This document shows positions 35,703 to 44,485 of a stretch of DNA of 64,000 bases, piece after piece. The notes beneath the pieces were generated by a model, which had not been told where the DNA came from, did no database searches, and saw only the letters and a program-made list of their open reading frames with translations. Position 1 is the stretch's first letter. Every line of letters starts with the position of its first letter. The position numbers were made by a program, and so were the translations under genes. Origin of the DNA: Intestinimonas butyriciproducens (GTDB lineage: Bacteria; Bacillota; Clostridia; Oscillospirales; Oscillospiraceae). The stretch covers positions 868,001 through 932,000 of the forward strand of contig NZ_CP011524.1 in NCBI RefSeq assembly GCF_004154955.1. The letters are read 5' to 3'.

Positions 35703-37070
35703 ATGAAGCTGAAAACGAGCCTCAACGGAAAGACCTATGAGTTCAAAAGCATTGCGGATGTCCTCGCCAAGGCCAACGAGCCCAAGTCCGCGGACCGCTT
35801 CCAGGGGATCGCGGCGGAGACGGCCTCCGAGCGCGTGGCGGCCAAGATCGTCCTCTCGGAGATGACGGTGGAGGAGCTCACAGAACATCCCACGCTGCCC
35901 TATGAGACGGATGAGGTCACCCGAGTGAACCTTGACGGGCTGAACCGCCCCATGTATGAGCGGTTCAAGAGCAAGACCATCGGCGAGCTGCGGGAGTGGG
36001 TCCTGGACCACCGCACTACCAGCGAGGAGCTGGGCCGGGCCGGACGGGCCTTCACCGGAGAGGTGGTGGCCGCCGTGGCAAAGCTGATGTCCACCCTGGA
36101 CCTGGTGTATGGGGCCAGCAAGATCCACCGGCCCACCAAGTGCGTGACCGAAATCGGACTTCCCGGAACACTGTCCTATCGGTTGCAGGCAAATAGCCCT
36201 ACAGACGATGTGCAGGGAATTTTGATCGGTGTGATGGAAGGGCTCACCTACGGCAGCGGAGATGCCTGCCTGGGCATCAATCCTGTGACCGACGACCCGG
36301 AGACCACTAGGCGGATCGCGGACGGCCTGTGGAACCTGGTGGTCAAGAACAGCATTCCAACTCAGATTACCGTACTCTCCCATATCACCACACAGATGGA
36401 GTCGGTACGGCAGGGCGCGCCGCTGTCTATGTTCTTCCAGTCCATCGCCGGGACCCAGGAGGCCAATGACAATTTCGGCGTGAACCGCGCGCTTTTGGAG
36501 GAGGCATACGCGCTGGCGAGGGAGAAATGCACCGGCCTGGGCCCCAATCTCCTCTACTTTGAGACCGGGCAGGGCTCCGAGGCGTCCATCGGCGCCGACG
36601 GCGGCGTGGATGAGATGACGCTGGAGGCAAGGACCTACGGTTTTGGCCGGTACTTCAACCCGTTCATGGTCAATAATGTCTCCGGCTTTATCGGGCCCGA
36701 GACCTTGTACGACGGCAAGGAGATGATCCGGGCCAATCTGGAGGACCACTTTATGGGCAAGCTCATCGGTCTGCCCATGGGTATGGCGCCCTGCTACACC
36801 AACCACACCTCCATCACCCAGGACGACCAGGAGATGGCCACCGCGCTGCTGGCCATGGCGGGAGCCAATTACTATATGGGCGTTCCCGTGGGAGACGACG
36901 TGATGCTCTCTTACCAGGACACCAGCTTTCATGACGACGCCACCCTGCGGGAGCTGACCCACCGGCTGCCCGCACCGGAATTCCACAGGTGGATGATGAA
37001 GATGGACCTGATGGACGAAAATGGTATCCTCACCGCCCGGGCGGGCGACGGCTCTATTTTCCTGAAATAA
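35703..37070 (+). CDS. Ethanolamine ammonia-lyase large subunit paralogue EutB (copy 2), active-site Asp replaced
   Basis: 455 residues, full length and intact. RLQ, the Asn of LGINPVTDD, the Phe of FFQSIAGTQ and the Glu of YFETGQGS are conserved, but the block MGCDACYTNH of copy 1 reads MGMAPCYTNH here. Thus residue 362, the Asp that holds the substrate amine in E. coli EutB (Asp362), is Ala (codon gcg, 36786-36788). Either the substrate differs from ethanolamine, or another residue replaces the carboxylate, or activity is altered. ATG at 35703 follows GGAAGGGAG. Confidence 0.9.
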   Translation: MKLKTSLNGKTYEFKSIADVLAKANEPKSADRFQGIAAETASERVAAKIVLSEMTVEELTEHPTLPYETDEVTRVNLDGLNRPMYERFKSKTIGELREWVLDHRTTSEELGRAGRAFTGEVVAAVAKLMSTLDLVYGASKIHRPTKCVTEIGLPGTLSYRLQANSPTDDVQGILIGVMEGLTYGSGDACLGINPVTDDPETTRRIADGLWNLVVKNSIPTQITVLSHITTQMESVRQGAPLSMFFQSIAGTQEANDNFGVNRALLEEAYALAREKCTGLGPNLLYFETGQGSEASIGADGGVDEMTLEARTYGFGRYFNPFMVNNVSGFIGPETLYDGKEMIRANLEDHFMGKLIGLPMGMAPCYTNHTSITQDDQEMATALLAMAGANYYMGVPVGDDVMLSYQDTSFHDDATLRELTHRLPAPEFHRWMMKMDLMDENGILTARAGDGSIFLK

Positions 37071-37085
37071 GGGAGGGGAGAGATC

Positions 37086-37940
37086 ATGATGAATACAGAG
37101 CAACTGACAGAACTGATCCGAAAGGCCGTACAGGAGGTGACGGGCGGGATACCGCCGGTATCTCCTGCCGTTGATCCCGGCGAGGTGCCCGACCTCTCCA
37201 AAGTGGACTTGCGGGCCGAGCTGGCTGTACCTGACCCGGCCAACGCCGAGGAGTATCTCAACATGAAGGCCCGTACCCCGGCTCGGCTGGGCGTATGGCG
37301 GGCGGGACCGCGCTACAGGACCAAGACATACCTGCGCTTCCGCGCAGACCATGCGGTGGCGATGGACGCGGTGTTTACCGACGTCCCCGAGGACTTCCTG
37401 GCAGCCAACGGGCTCTTTCAGGTCACTACGCGGTGCACCTCCAAGGATGAATTTCTCACGCGGCCCGACTTGGGACGGCTCCTCGACCCGGATACCGTCG
37501 CCACGCTGAAGAGCAAATGCAAGGCGAATCCCCAGGTGCAGGTGTACGTATCCGACGGGCTTTCCAGTACAGCTGTGGAGGCCAATATCCCCGATCTGCT
37601 GCCGGCGCTGCTGCAGGGCCTCAAATCCCAGCACATCGAGGCGGGGACTCCCTTCTATGTAAAGTATGGGCGGGTCGGGGCCATGGATGAGGTGGCCAAG
37701 GCCTTGGGCAGTGAGGTCACCATTGTCCTATTGGGAGAGCGTCCGGGGCTGGCCACTGGAGAATCCCTCAGCGCCTATATGACCTACAGGGGCTATCCGG
37801 GGATGCCGGAGGCGGGCCGCACGGTGGTCTCCAACATCTACCAGGGTGGCACCAACCCGGCTGAGGCGGGCGCCCATATTGCCTCCATCGCAAAAAAAAT
37901 GCTGGAACAAAAGGCCAGCGGCGTAGATCTGAAGATGTAA
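37086..37940 (+). CDS. Ethanolamine ammonia-lyase small subunit paralogue EutC (copy 2)
   Basis: 284 residues. N-terminal amphipathic helix (NTEQLTELIRKAVQEV) again suggests targeting into the microcompartment; B12-binding core conserved (YVSDGLSSTAV, VKYGRVGAMDE, LGERPGL, NIYQGGTNPAEAGAH). Follows the second EutB by 15 bases; the two surely form one enzyme. It shares most core motifs with copy 1 but differs in the region between the helix and core. Confidence 0.93.
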   Translation: MMNTEQLTELIRKAVQEVTGGIPPVSPAVDPGEVPDLSKVDLRAELAVPDPANAEEYLNMKARTPARLGVWRAGPRYRTKTYLRFRADHAVAMDAVFTDVPEDFLAANGLFQVTTRCTSKDEFLTRPDLGRLLDPDTVATLKSKCKANPQVQVYVSDGLSSTAVEANIPDLLPALLQGLKSQHIEAGTPFYVKYGRVGAMDEVAKALGSEVTIVLLGERPGLATGESLSAYMTYRGYPGMPEAGRTVVSNIYQGGTNPAEAGAHIASIAKKMLEQKASGVDLKM

Positions 37941-37950
37941 ATACGGTGGA

Positions 37951-37980
37951 AAGAGCGGGCGGCGCTTGCCGCCCGCTCTT
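37951..37980 (+). terminator. Terminator of the second eut module
   Basis: Perfect 13-bp stem aagagcgggcggc / gccgcccgctctt with a 4-base loop, just after eutC copy 2; the T-run is short. Confidence 0.75.
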
Positions 37981-38084
37981 CTGCCACATATGCCGCCGGG
38001 AGGCAGGCGGGTTTTGATTGCCCGCTTCTTGCGCGCAGTGGACCCGGTGTGGTACACTGAAAGCAAAAACGGGAGAACATATCG

Positions 38085-38828
38085 ATGCAGATCATCATCT
38101 CACCGGCGAAAAAAATGAAGGAAGATATCGATTCCTTTGCCTGCAGAGACCTGCCCGCGCTGTTGCCCAGGACGAGGGTCCTGCTGCGCCATCTGAGGGG
38201 GCTGGACGTTCCGTCCCTCCGGAAGCTGCTCTCCTGCAATGACCAGATTGCGGAACTCAATTATGTCCGCTTTCAGACCATGGATCTGGAGCGGGACCTC
38301 ACTCCGGCGCTGCTGGCCTACGAAGGCATCCAATACCGCTACATGGCGCCAGCAGTCTTTACCAGCGACGAGCTGGAGTATGTGCAGGAGCATTTGCGCA
38401 TCCTCTCCGGTTTTTACGGGGTCCTGCGGCCCTTTGATGGAGTGCGGCCCTACCGCCTGGAGATGCAGGCCAAGCTGAAGACGGATTTCTGTGCAAGCCT
38501 GTATGATTTCTGGGGGGAGGACTTGGAGAGGCAGTTGGACGGGGAGGGGGTGTTGCTGAATCTCGCTTCTGCGGAGTACAGCCGCAGCGTGCTGCCCCAC
38601 CTGCCGCCCGGCATTCGGGTAATAACGCCCATATTCGGTGAGCGGAACGGTGCGGAAAGGGTCGTGGAGAAGGGTGTGTATGTAAAAATGGCCCGGGGAG
38701 AGATGGTCCGCTTCCTGGCGGAACAGGGGACCGACGAGCCGGACGCGCTGACTGAATTTGATCGGCTGGGCTTCCGCTGCTGTTCGGAGTTGTCGACTCC
38801 GGAGCGGCCGGTTTTCCTGCGGACATAA
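38085..38828 (+). CDS. yaaA: YaaA family peroxide-stress protein
   Basis: 247 residues, normal length for the UPF0246/YaaA family: starts MQIIISPAKKMKED, with GIQYRYMAPAVFT, LRILSGFYGVLRPFDGVRPYRLEM, LNLASAEYS and TPIFGERNG. E. coli YaaA lowers intracellular iron and limits damage by hydrogen peroxide, and binds DNA. Single gene; a weak promoter (TTGCGC...TACACT) lies upstream. Confidence 0.92.
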   Translation: MQIIISPAKKMKEDIDSFACRDLPALLPRTRVLLRHLRGLDVPSLRKLLSCNDQIAELNYVRFQTMDLERDLTPALLAYEGIQYRYMAPAVFTSDELEYVQEHLRILSGFYGVLRPFDGVRPYRLEMQAKLKTDFCASLYDFWGEDLERQLDGEGVLLNLASAEYSRSVLPHLPPGIRVITPIFGERNGAERVVEKGVYVKMARGEMVRFLAEQGTDEPDALTEFDRLGFRCCSELSTPERPVFLRT

Positions 38829-38852
38829 TTTGTAAAGTTCGTGTAAAAGCCA

Positions 38853-38881
38853 TTGACGGGCATGTAAAGGTTGGGTATACT
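38853..38881 (+). promoter_or_regulatory. Promoter of the Na/Pi symporter gene
   Basis: TTGACG, 17-base spacer, TATACT, giving a leader of about 190 bases before 39079 with no coding sequence that I can support. Confidence 0.7.
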
Positions 38882-39078
38882 TTATTCTGTCGAAAACCGC
38901 GTTTTGGAAAGAAAGGGCTTTTGGTACGATGCTGGACGACGCCGAACAGAGGGATGTCGGGCTCACTCAAAAACAGAATCGCTTCCTCGGCCTTGTTGAA
39001 AAGACATAACCTGCGTTCCCGATCCGGGGCCGCGGGCTATGTCTTCTTCCATCTGTGGACAGAAAAGGAGTAGAGAGC

Positions 39079-40716
39079 ATGGATATTACGAATATTCTGG
39101 GTCTGCTGGGGGGGCTTGCCCTGTTCCTCCACGGGATGCAGATGATGAGCTCCGGCCTGGAGGCTGCGGCGGGCAATCGAATGAAGGGGATACTGGAAAA
39201 GCTCACGGCCAACCGACTGCTGGGCATACTGGTGGGCGCGGTCATCACTGCGGTCATCCAGTCCTCCTCTGCCACGACCGTGATGGTGGTGGGCTTTGTC
39301 AACTCGGGCATGATGACCCTGCGGCAGGCGGTATGGATCATTATGGGGGCCAATATCGGCACCACCATCACCGGACAACTGATCGCCCTGGATGTGGGAG
39401 TGCTGGCGCCGCTCTTCGCCTTTATCGGCGTGGCGATGATGGTGTTTTTGAAAAAGCCTCAGAGCCACCACTTCGGCAGCATCATCGGCGGCTTGGGCGT
39501 ATTGTTCATCGGGATGGATATGATGAGCGCCTCCATGGCGCCGCTGCGGGAGATGCCCGGGTTCGTAAGCCTGATGACCACCTTCTCCAATCCTGTGATC
39601 GGGATCTTGGCCGGCGCGCTGTTTACTGCGGTCATTCAGTCCTCCTCGGCCTCGGTGGGTATCTTGCAGGCGCTGGCCAACAGTGGAGTCATCGGGCTCC
39701 CCAGCGCGGTATATGTGCTTTTCGGGCAGAACATCGGCACATGCATCACCGCTGTGCTGGCCTCCATCGGCACCAGCCGCAATGCCAAGCGGGCCACCAT
39801 CATCCATCTGATGTTCAACGTTATCGGGACCATTCTGTTCACAGTTCTGTGTATCCTCACCCCCCTGGTGGGCGTGGTCCAGGGGATCACGCCCACGAAC
39901 CCGGCCGCGCAGATCGCCAATATGCATACAATTTTTAATATTGTCACCACACTGATCCTGCTGCCGCTGGGCAACGGGCTGGTGAGCGCGGCCATGCATA
40001 TTCTGCCTGAGCGAAAGCAGGATATGGAGGAGGGGATGCACCTTATGTATCTCACACCCATCAAGGCCAATCAGGACCGGGCCATCGGTGTGTCCGCTAT
40101 CTATATTACACAGCTCAAGCAGGAGCTGGAGCGGATGCTGGCGATGGCAAAGGAGAATGTGGCCACTGCCTTTCAGGCCGTACTGGACCGGGAGCCGGCT
40201 CTCATCCAGCGGGAGGAGACGGTGGAGGAGTATATCGATTTTCTGAATAAGGAGATCTCACAGTTTATCTCCCATGTGATCGTCCATGAGACCAACGAGG
40301 CGGATTCCGCGGCGGTAAGCGCCTATTTCAAAATTACTGGAAATATCGAACGGATCGGCGACCACGCCATGAACATCTGCGGCTATAGCGCGCTGTTGAA
40401 GGAAAAGAACGTCCATTTCTCCCAAGAGGCCCGGGAGGAGATCGCAGAGATGCGGAGCGTCTGCATGGAGGCGATAGACGCGCTGGGGACAGACGTATCG
40501 GACGCGGTGAGCTGGCTCACCGGGGTGGCGGCGCTGGAGCAGAAGATGGACGATATGACGAGCCAATACCGCCAGAGCCAGCTGAACCGTATGAAAAGCG
40601 GGACATGCTCGGATGAAGGGTGCATCCTCTTCTCGGAGATGCTTACAGATTTTGAGCGGATCGGCGACCATGTGCTCAATATTGCCCAGGAGCGTTCCGG
40701 CGCCAGCCTGAGCTAG
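39079..40716 (+). CDS. Na/Pi cotransporter family protein with PhoU-like tail
   Basis: About 545 residues. Two inverted Na/Pi symporter repeats, each with the QSSSA signature (VIQSSSATTVMVVGFVNSG near residue 58 and VIQSSSASVGILQALANSG near 188), followed from about residue 335 by a cytosolic PhoU-like helical domain (ERIGDHAMNIC and ERIGDHVLNIA). Probably imports phosphate with Na+. ATG at 39079 has GGAG 9 bases upstream. Confidence 0.9.
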   Translation: MDITNILGLLGGLALFLHGMQMMSSGLEAAAGNRMKGILEKLTANRLLGILVGAVITAVIQSSSATTVMVVGFVNSGMMTLRQAVWIIMGANIGTTITGQLIALDVGVLAPLFAFIGVAMMVFLKKPQSHHFGSIIGGLGVLFIGMDMMSASMAPLREMPGFVSLMTTFSNPVIGILAGALFTAVIQSSSASVGILQALANSGVIGLPSAVYVLFGQNIGTCITAVLASIGTSRNAKRATIIHLMFNVIGTILFTVLCILTPLVGVVQGITPTNPAAQIANMHTIFNIVTTLILLPLGNGLVSAAMHILPERKQDMEEGMHLMYLTPIKANQDRAIGVSAIYITQLKQELERMLAMAKENVATAFQAVLDREPALIQREETVEEYIDFLNKEISQFISHVIVHETNEADSAAVSAYFKITGNIERIGDHAMNICGYSALLKEKNVHFSQEAREEIAEMRSVCMEAIDALGTDVSDAVSWLTGVAALEQKMDDMTSQYRQSQLNRMKSGTCSDEGCILFSEMLTDFERIGDHVLNIAQERSGASLS

Positions 40717-40731
40717 AGTGGGCGAGATGAA

Positions 40732-40765
40732 GCGGAGGCCCCGGCAAACTTGCCGGGGCCTCCGC
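40732..40765 (+). terminator. Terminator between convergent genes
   Basis: Perfect 16-bp inverted repeat (gcggaggccccggcaa) with a 2-base loop, after the phosphate symporter. T-runs are absent. Confidence 0.6.
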
Positions 40766-40848
40766 TGATGTTGGAGAGATATTGACGTGGCCGCTGGGCC
40801 CTGCCGATCGTTACCGGTGTTCACCGGGGAAAAAGGGTCCGGGACGGG

Positions 40849-41220
40849 TCAGCTCTTTTTGGCGTCAAGGCGCAGCACACCGTCTACACCCACGTTATTG
40901 TCTGCGTGTTCCTTGATGATCACGATCACTTTTCCCTTGCCCCGGTCGCCCGTCACGGCAACGGTGGCCTCATGTACATTTTTGACCAGTTCACGCTTTT
41001 GCTCGTCGGGCTTGTTGGGCGCGGTATAGATAAAATAGGTAATCTGATCGGTGACGCTGGGGCCGTGGCACTCCGGCGGCAGGGAGGGGAGGAGCATCAT
41101 GGAGCTCACGTTGATGTCCAGGTGAAACGCGTCGCACACACCCTTCGCAACGCCGGCGCAGAGCTGCTGCTGCTGTTCCTTGGTGAGGGGGAGTGCGGTG
41201 ACGCCGATGATGGTTGCCAT
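40849..41220 (-). CDS. Tautomerase-superfamily-like protein A
   Basis: 123 residues. The second half (ITYFIYTAPNKPDEQKRELVKNVHEATVAV, then VIVIIKEHADNNVGVDGVL) resembles a 4-oxalocrotonate tautomerase monomer, and the first half (TIIGVTALPLTKEQQQQLCAGV) a degenerate one, giving a fused two-unit protein like MIF or cis-CaaD. The catalytic Pro directly after the initiator Met is missing (Met-Ala-Thr), so classical tautomerase chemistry is doubtful. Substrate unknown; follows its paralogue and a binding lipoprotein. Confidence 0.65.
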   Translation of the reverse strand: MATIIGVTALPLTKEQQQQLCAGVAKGVCDAFHLDINVSSMMLLPSLPPECHGPSVTDQITYFIYTAPNKPDEQKRELVKNVHEATVAVTGDRGKGKVIVIIKEHADNNVGVDGVLRLDAKKS

Positions 41221-41247
41221 AAAAATCGTTCCTTTCCGGTTCTTAAA

Positions 41248-41610
41248 TTACATATCGCTTTTCAGTACGCCGTCCACGCCCACATTGTTGTTCGTGTGCT
41301 CCTTGATGATGACGACGACTTTGTTTTTCCCGAGCGGGCCCGTGACCGCGACCGTTGCATCGTAGAGATTTTTGACCAGCCGGCGCTTTTGCTCGTCGGT
41401 CTTATTGGGCGCGGTATAGACGAAATAGGTGATCTGTCCGGTGACGCTGGGACCGTGACATTCCGGGGGGATGGTGGGCATCAGCATCAATTCGGTGATG
41501 CTGATGTCGATCTCAAAGGCCTCGCTGGCGCCCTTTTCGACGCCGGCGCAAAGCGCACGCTTCTGCGCTTCCGTCAACTCCAGTGCGGTGTATGCGACCA
41601 TAGTAGCCAT
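41248..41610 (-). CDS. Tautomerase-superfamily-like protein B
   Basis: 120 residues, clear paralogue of the next gene (shared PPECHGPSV, ITYF.YTAPNK.DEQKR.LVKN, IIKEH..NNVGVDGVL). Also begins Met-Ala-Thr, so no Pro1. ATG at 41610 has AGGAGCAG upstream; the frame is open further but that part overlaps the lipoprotein gene end. Tandem duplication; the two may form a hetero-oligomer (inference). Confidence 0.65.
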   Translation of the reverse strand: MATMVAYTALELTEAQKRALCAGVEKGASEAFEIDISITELMLMPTIPPECHGPSVTGQITYFVYTAPNKTDEQKRRLVKNLYDATVAVTGPLGKNKVVVIIKEHTNNNVGVDGVLKSDM

Positions 41611-41655
41611 AACTATCTGCTCCTTTTTTCTGTGGGATGGTTGTGAGGAAAAGGG

Positions 41656-41687
41656 GGACAGCATGGACCGTCTTGTCCATGCTGTCC
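41656..41687 (-). promoter_or_regulatory. Hairpin after the binding-protein gene
   Basis: Perfect 13-bp stem ggacagcatggac with a 6-base loop, between the lipoprotein stop and the tautomerase pair. The T-run is poor (ccccctttt), fitting partial termination that keeps the binding protein more abundant than downstream products. Confidence 0.6.
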
Positions 41688-41699
41688 TGCTGTTTGATT

Positions 41700-43349
41700 T
41701 TACGAAAGCCAGATGTTGATTCCGGTTCCTTCCAGGCCGCACACGCGCATGACGGCGCCGGTCTCCAGTACATAGCCATGTACGTTGTTCTGCATGCCCC
41801 AAGAGGTGTTGAGTGTGGCATAGAAGAGGCCGATATCTGTATCCATGGCCTCCTTAAGCAGCTCTTGGTACATTTCAATACGCTCCTCTTGGTTGGTGGA
41901 GGCAGCGGCCTTGCGGACTAACTCGTCCGTTTCAGGATCCTCATAACACCATGCGTTGTAATTGGTGTGCAGTTTGGAAGAGTCCAGGAAATTGCCCACA
42001 AAGCTGGCGGGGTCGGTGGAGCCGCCCTGACCGCCGTCTCTCATGAAAAGCTGAACGGTATTGTTGAGAAGCCGGTCGGTCATTTCAGTGGGGGTGATGC
42101 TCTGAATTTCCACATTTACCCCGATCTGACTCAGCATAGCTTGGATGATGGTGGCGGCTCGGACATAGGCATCCGACTGGCCGACAGAGAGTACGATGTC
42201 GAAGCCATTGGGGTAACCGGCTTCTTCCAGCAGCTTCTTGGCACCCTCAGGGTCATAGGCGGGGGCGAGGGACTCCAGCGACTCGTCATACAACCAGCAA
42301 GTGACAGGGATGGGGAGAGAGCAGGCGATACCGTCGCCATTGGCATAGACGGCGCTGACGATTTGATTCCTGTCCACCGCCATGGAAATAGCGTCACGCA
42401 CCCGCTTATCAGACAGAATGGGATCAGACATGTTGTAGCCGCAGAAGGCAATACGGTTTTGAGGGCCCTGGGCAAGCACCAGATTAGAGTTGTCCTTAAC
42501 CTGCTTGATGTAGTCGCCGGCAATGTTGACAGAGACATCAATCTCACCGGTAGAAAGGGCGTTCATATTCTGGGCCTCATCGACAATGATGTAGTAAGTA
42601 AGGCCATCCAGATAGGGCTCCACGCCCCAGTAGTTGGGGTTCTTCTCCAACTTGGTGTACTGATCGGGAACATGCTCCACGACCTTGAAGGGGCCGGTAC
42701 CAATCGGGTGAGAGCCAAACTCCTCCTCGCCCCAGCCATCTACCTCTTCCTGAGGAATCATAACACCGGAAGGACTGGTCAGATCGTACAGGAAAAGCGC
42801 GTTTGCATACTCTAAGTGGCAGGCAACCGTGTGCTCATCGATAGCCTCTGCATACTCAAAATAAGGAATATAGTTCCACCATGCCTTCTCGTGGGCACGG
42901 TTGAGGGAGTATGCAACGTCTTCTGCGGTTAGCAGCCGCCCATCCTGATATTCGCCAACCTGGAAATGCACATCGTCCCGAATGGTAAATGTATAGGTCA
43001 TGCCGTCATCGCTGATGGTCCAATCCGTAGCGATACAGGGCAGATACTCGCTCCCATCTGGGCTCAACTGTACGAGCGTCTCGCCGTATTGATTTACAAC
43101 TTGATCACAGGCGGTGCCATCGGCAAAAATAGGATCCAGTGCCTTGGCGTTGATAGAGCGGTTTATGGCAATACGCAGAGTGCCGCCGTAAACGGGTTCG
43201 CCGGCAGGAACGGGGGCGCTGGTGTCCACAGAAGTGGGAGTTGTGGTAGCAGGAGTGGGGGTGCTGGTGCTGGAGGAAGAGGAACTGCAGCCGGACAGTG
43301 CACTCAGCACGAGTGTTCCACTCAGGAATAGGGCAAACAACTTCTTCAT
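41700..43349 (-). CDS. ABC transporter substrate-binding lipoprotein, family 5 (peptide/opine type)
   Basis: 549 residues. Lipoprotein signal with lipobox LSALSGC, Ser/Thr/Pro linker, then the large SBP_bac_5 fold: YGGTLRIAIN, YGETLVQLSPDG, FTIRDDVHFQ, LTAEDVAYSLNRA, GTGPFKVVEH, NPNYWG, VRDAISMAVDR. Binds peptides, nickel complexes or similar solutes at the cell surface. No permease or ATPase gene of this class is next to it; the following genes encode tautomerase-like proteins, so it is either an orphan binding protein or a sensor. Confidence 0.9.
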   Translation of the reverse strand: MKKLFALFLSGTLVLSALSGCSSSSSSTSTPTPATTTPTSVDTSAPVPAGEPVYGGTLRIAINRSINAKALDPIFADGTACDQVVNQYGETLVQLSPDGSEYLPCIATDWTISDDGMTYTFTIRDDVHFQVGEYQDGRLLTAEDVAYSLNRAHEKAWWNYIPYFEYAEAIDEHTVACHLEYANALFLYDLTSPSGVMIPQEEVDGWGEEEFGSHPIGTGPFKVVEHVPDQYTKLEKNPNYWGVEPYLDGLTYYIIVDEAQNMNALSTGEIDVSVNIAGDYIKQVKDNSNLVLAQGPQNRIAFCGYNMSDPILSDKRVRDAISMAVDRNQIVSAVYANGDGIACSLPIPVTCWLYDESLESLAPAYDPEGAKKLLEEAGYPNGFDIVLSVGQSDAYVRAATIIQAMLSQIGVNVEIQSITPTEMTDRLLNNTVQLFMRDGGQGGSTDPASFVGNFLDSSKLHTNYNAWCYEDPETDELVRKAAASTNQEERIEMYQELLKEAMDTDIGLFYATLNTSWGMQNNVHGYVLETGAVMRVCGLEGTGINIWLS

Positions 43350-43711
43350 AAGGGAATTCTCCTTCCTGATTTCTCTCTAAATGTTGATCTGCTGCCATCT
43401 TAGAAAATATGCTGCGATTCACTGCTCCGTCAGCGGTGCAGTCCGAGTTCCACCTCCTAACATGGTTCATAATGGTGAACAACTCACCGGCTGAGTTGGT
43501 TCATCGACTTTTAAAAGATGGTCTCATTGTAGCAGTGCTTTATCAAGGATACAATGGGAATCGTGTATTTTTGACACAATAAATAAACAAATGTGTGCAT
43601 TTTATGTGAGAATTACCCCTGAAATATTCTAAAAAAGGGCGCATCCTCTCATAAACTGTTTCATATAGAGACTGTTGCCGGCATGAGCCTGTTCCGAGGG
43701 GGCGCGAGCGC
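43350..43711 (-). promoter_or_regulatory. Intergenic regulatory region of the binding-protein gene
   Basis: Minus-strand promoter TTGTAT-17-TACAAT (plus coordinates 43526-43554). Downstream of its start point two inverted repeats lie side by side: gttca-N6-tgaac (43465-43480) and aactca-N5-tgagtt (43481-43497), candidate operators. Strong AGGAGG before a non-used start at about 43455. No gene seen. Confidence 0.6.
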
Positions 43712-44485
43712 TCACTGCTGGATAAAACGGGATAAAAAGTCTTGGGTGCGCTTGTTTTTGGGGGAGGTAAAGAGACGCTCTGGGTCACTCTGTTCACAAA
43801 TCACTCCATCCGCCATAAACACCACATGATTGGACACATCGCGGGCAAAGGCCATCTCGTGGGTGACCACGATCATGGTGATGCCATCCCGGGCCAGGGT
43901 CTTCATAACCTCCAGTACCTCTCCCACCATTTCAGGGTCCAGCGCTGACGTGGGCTCGTCGAAGAGGAGAACCTCCGGCTCCATGGCTAGGGCGCGGGCA
44001 ATGGCCACCCGCTGCTTTTGGCCGCCGGAGAGCTGACGGGGATAGGCGTTGATATAGGGGGACATGCCCACCTTGCGAAGATATTTCAGGGCGTTTTCGC
44101 GGGCTTTGTCCCGGCCCCTTTTCAGGACCTTTTCCTGACCGACTTCACAGTTGCGGAGAACAGTCATATTGCTGAAAAGGTTGAAACTCTGGAAGACCAT
44201 TCCCACCTTGGCGCGGTATGCGGGCACATCCATGCCCTGGTGCAGGATATTCTGCGCCTGAAAGAGAATTTCCCCGCGGGTGGGCGTCTCAAGGAGATTG
44301 ACACACCGCAGAAGGGTGGACTTTCCCGAGCCGGAAGAGCCGATGATAGAGATTACATCACCCCTGTAAACGGTAAAGTCAATGTCTCTGAGCACCTCAT
44401 GATTTCCAAAGGATTTGGACAGATGATGGATCTGCAGGATAGGATTTCTCAAATCTCTGCTCGCCGTCTTTGTCATAGTTCGCAT
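43712..44485 (-). CDS. Polar amino-acid ABC transporter ATPase
   Basis: 257 residues. Walker [11 protein letters not shown]-loop FQSFNLF, signature [15 protein letters not shown], Walker [14 protein letters not shown], and switch His in VTHEM. Closest in style to GlnQ/HisP-type ATPases. Its start overlaps the permease gene by 13 bases; last gene of a binding protein - permease - ATPase operon. Confidence 0.95.
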   Translation of the reverse strand: MRTMTKTASRDLRNPILQIHHLSKSFGNHEVLRDIDFTVYRGDVISIIGSSGSGKSTLLRCVNLLETPTRGEILFQAQNILHQGMDVPAYRAKVGMVFQSFNLFSNMTVLRNCEVGQEKVLKRGRDKARENALKYLRKVGMSPYINAYPRQLSGGQKQRVAIARALAMEPEVLLFDEPTSALDPEMVGEVLEVMKTLARDGITMIVVTHEMAFARDVSNHVVFMADGVICEQSDPERLFTSPKNKRTQDFLSRFIQQ

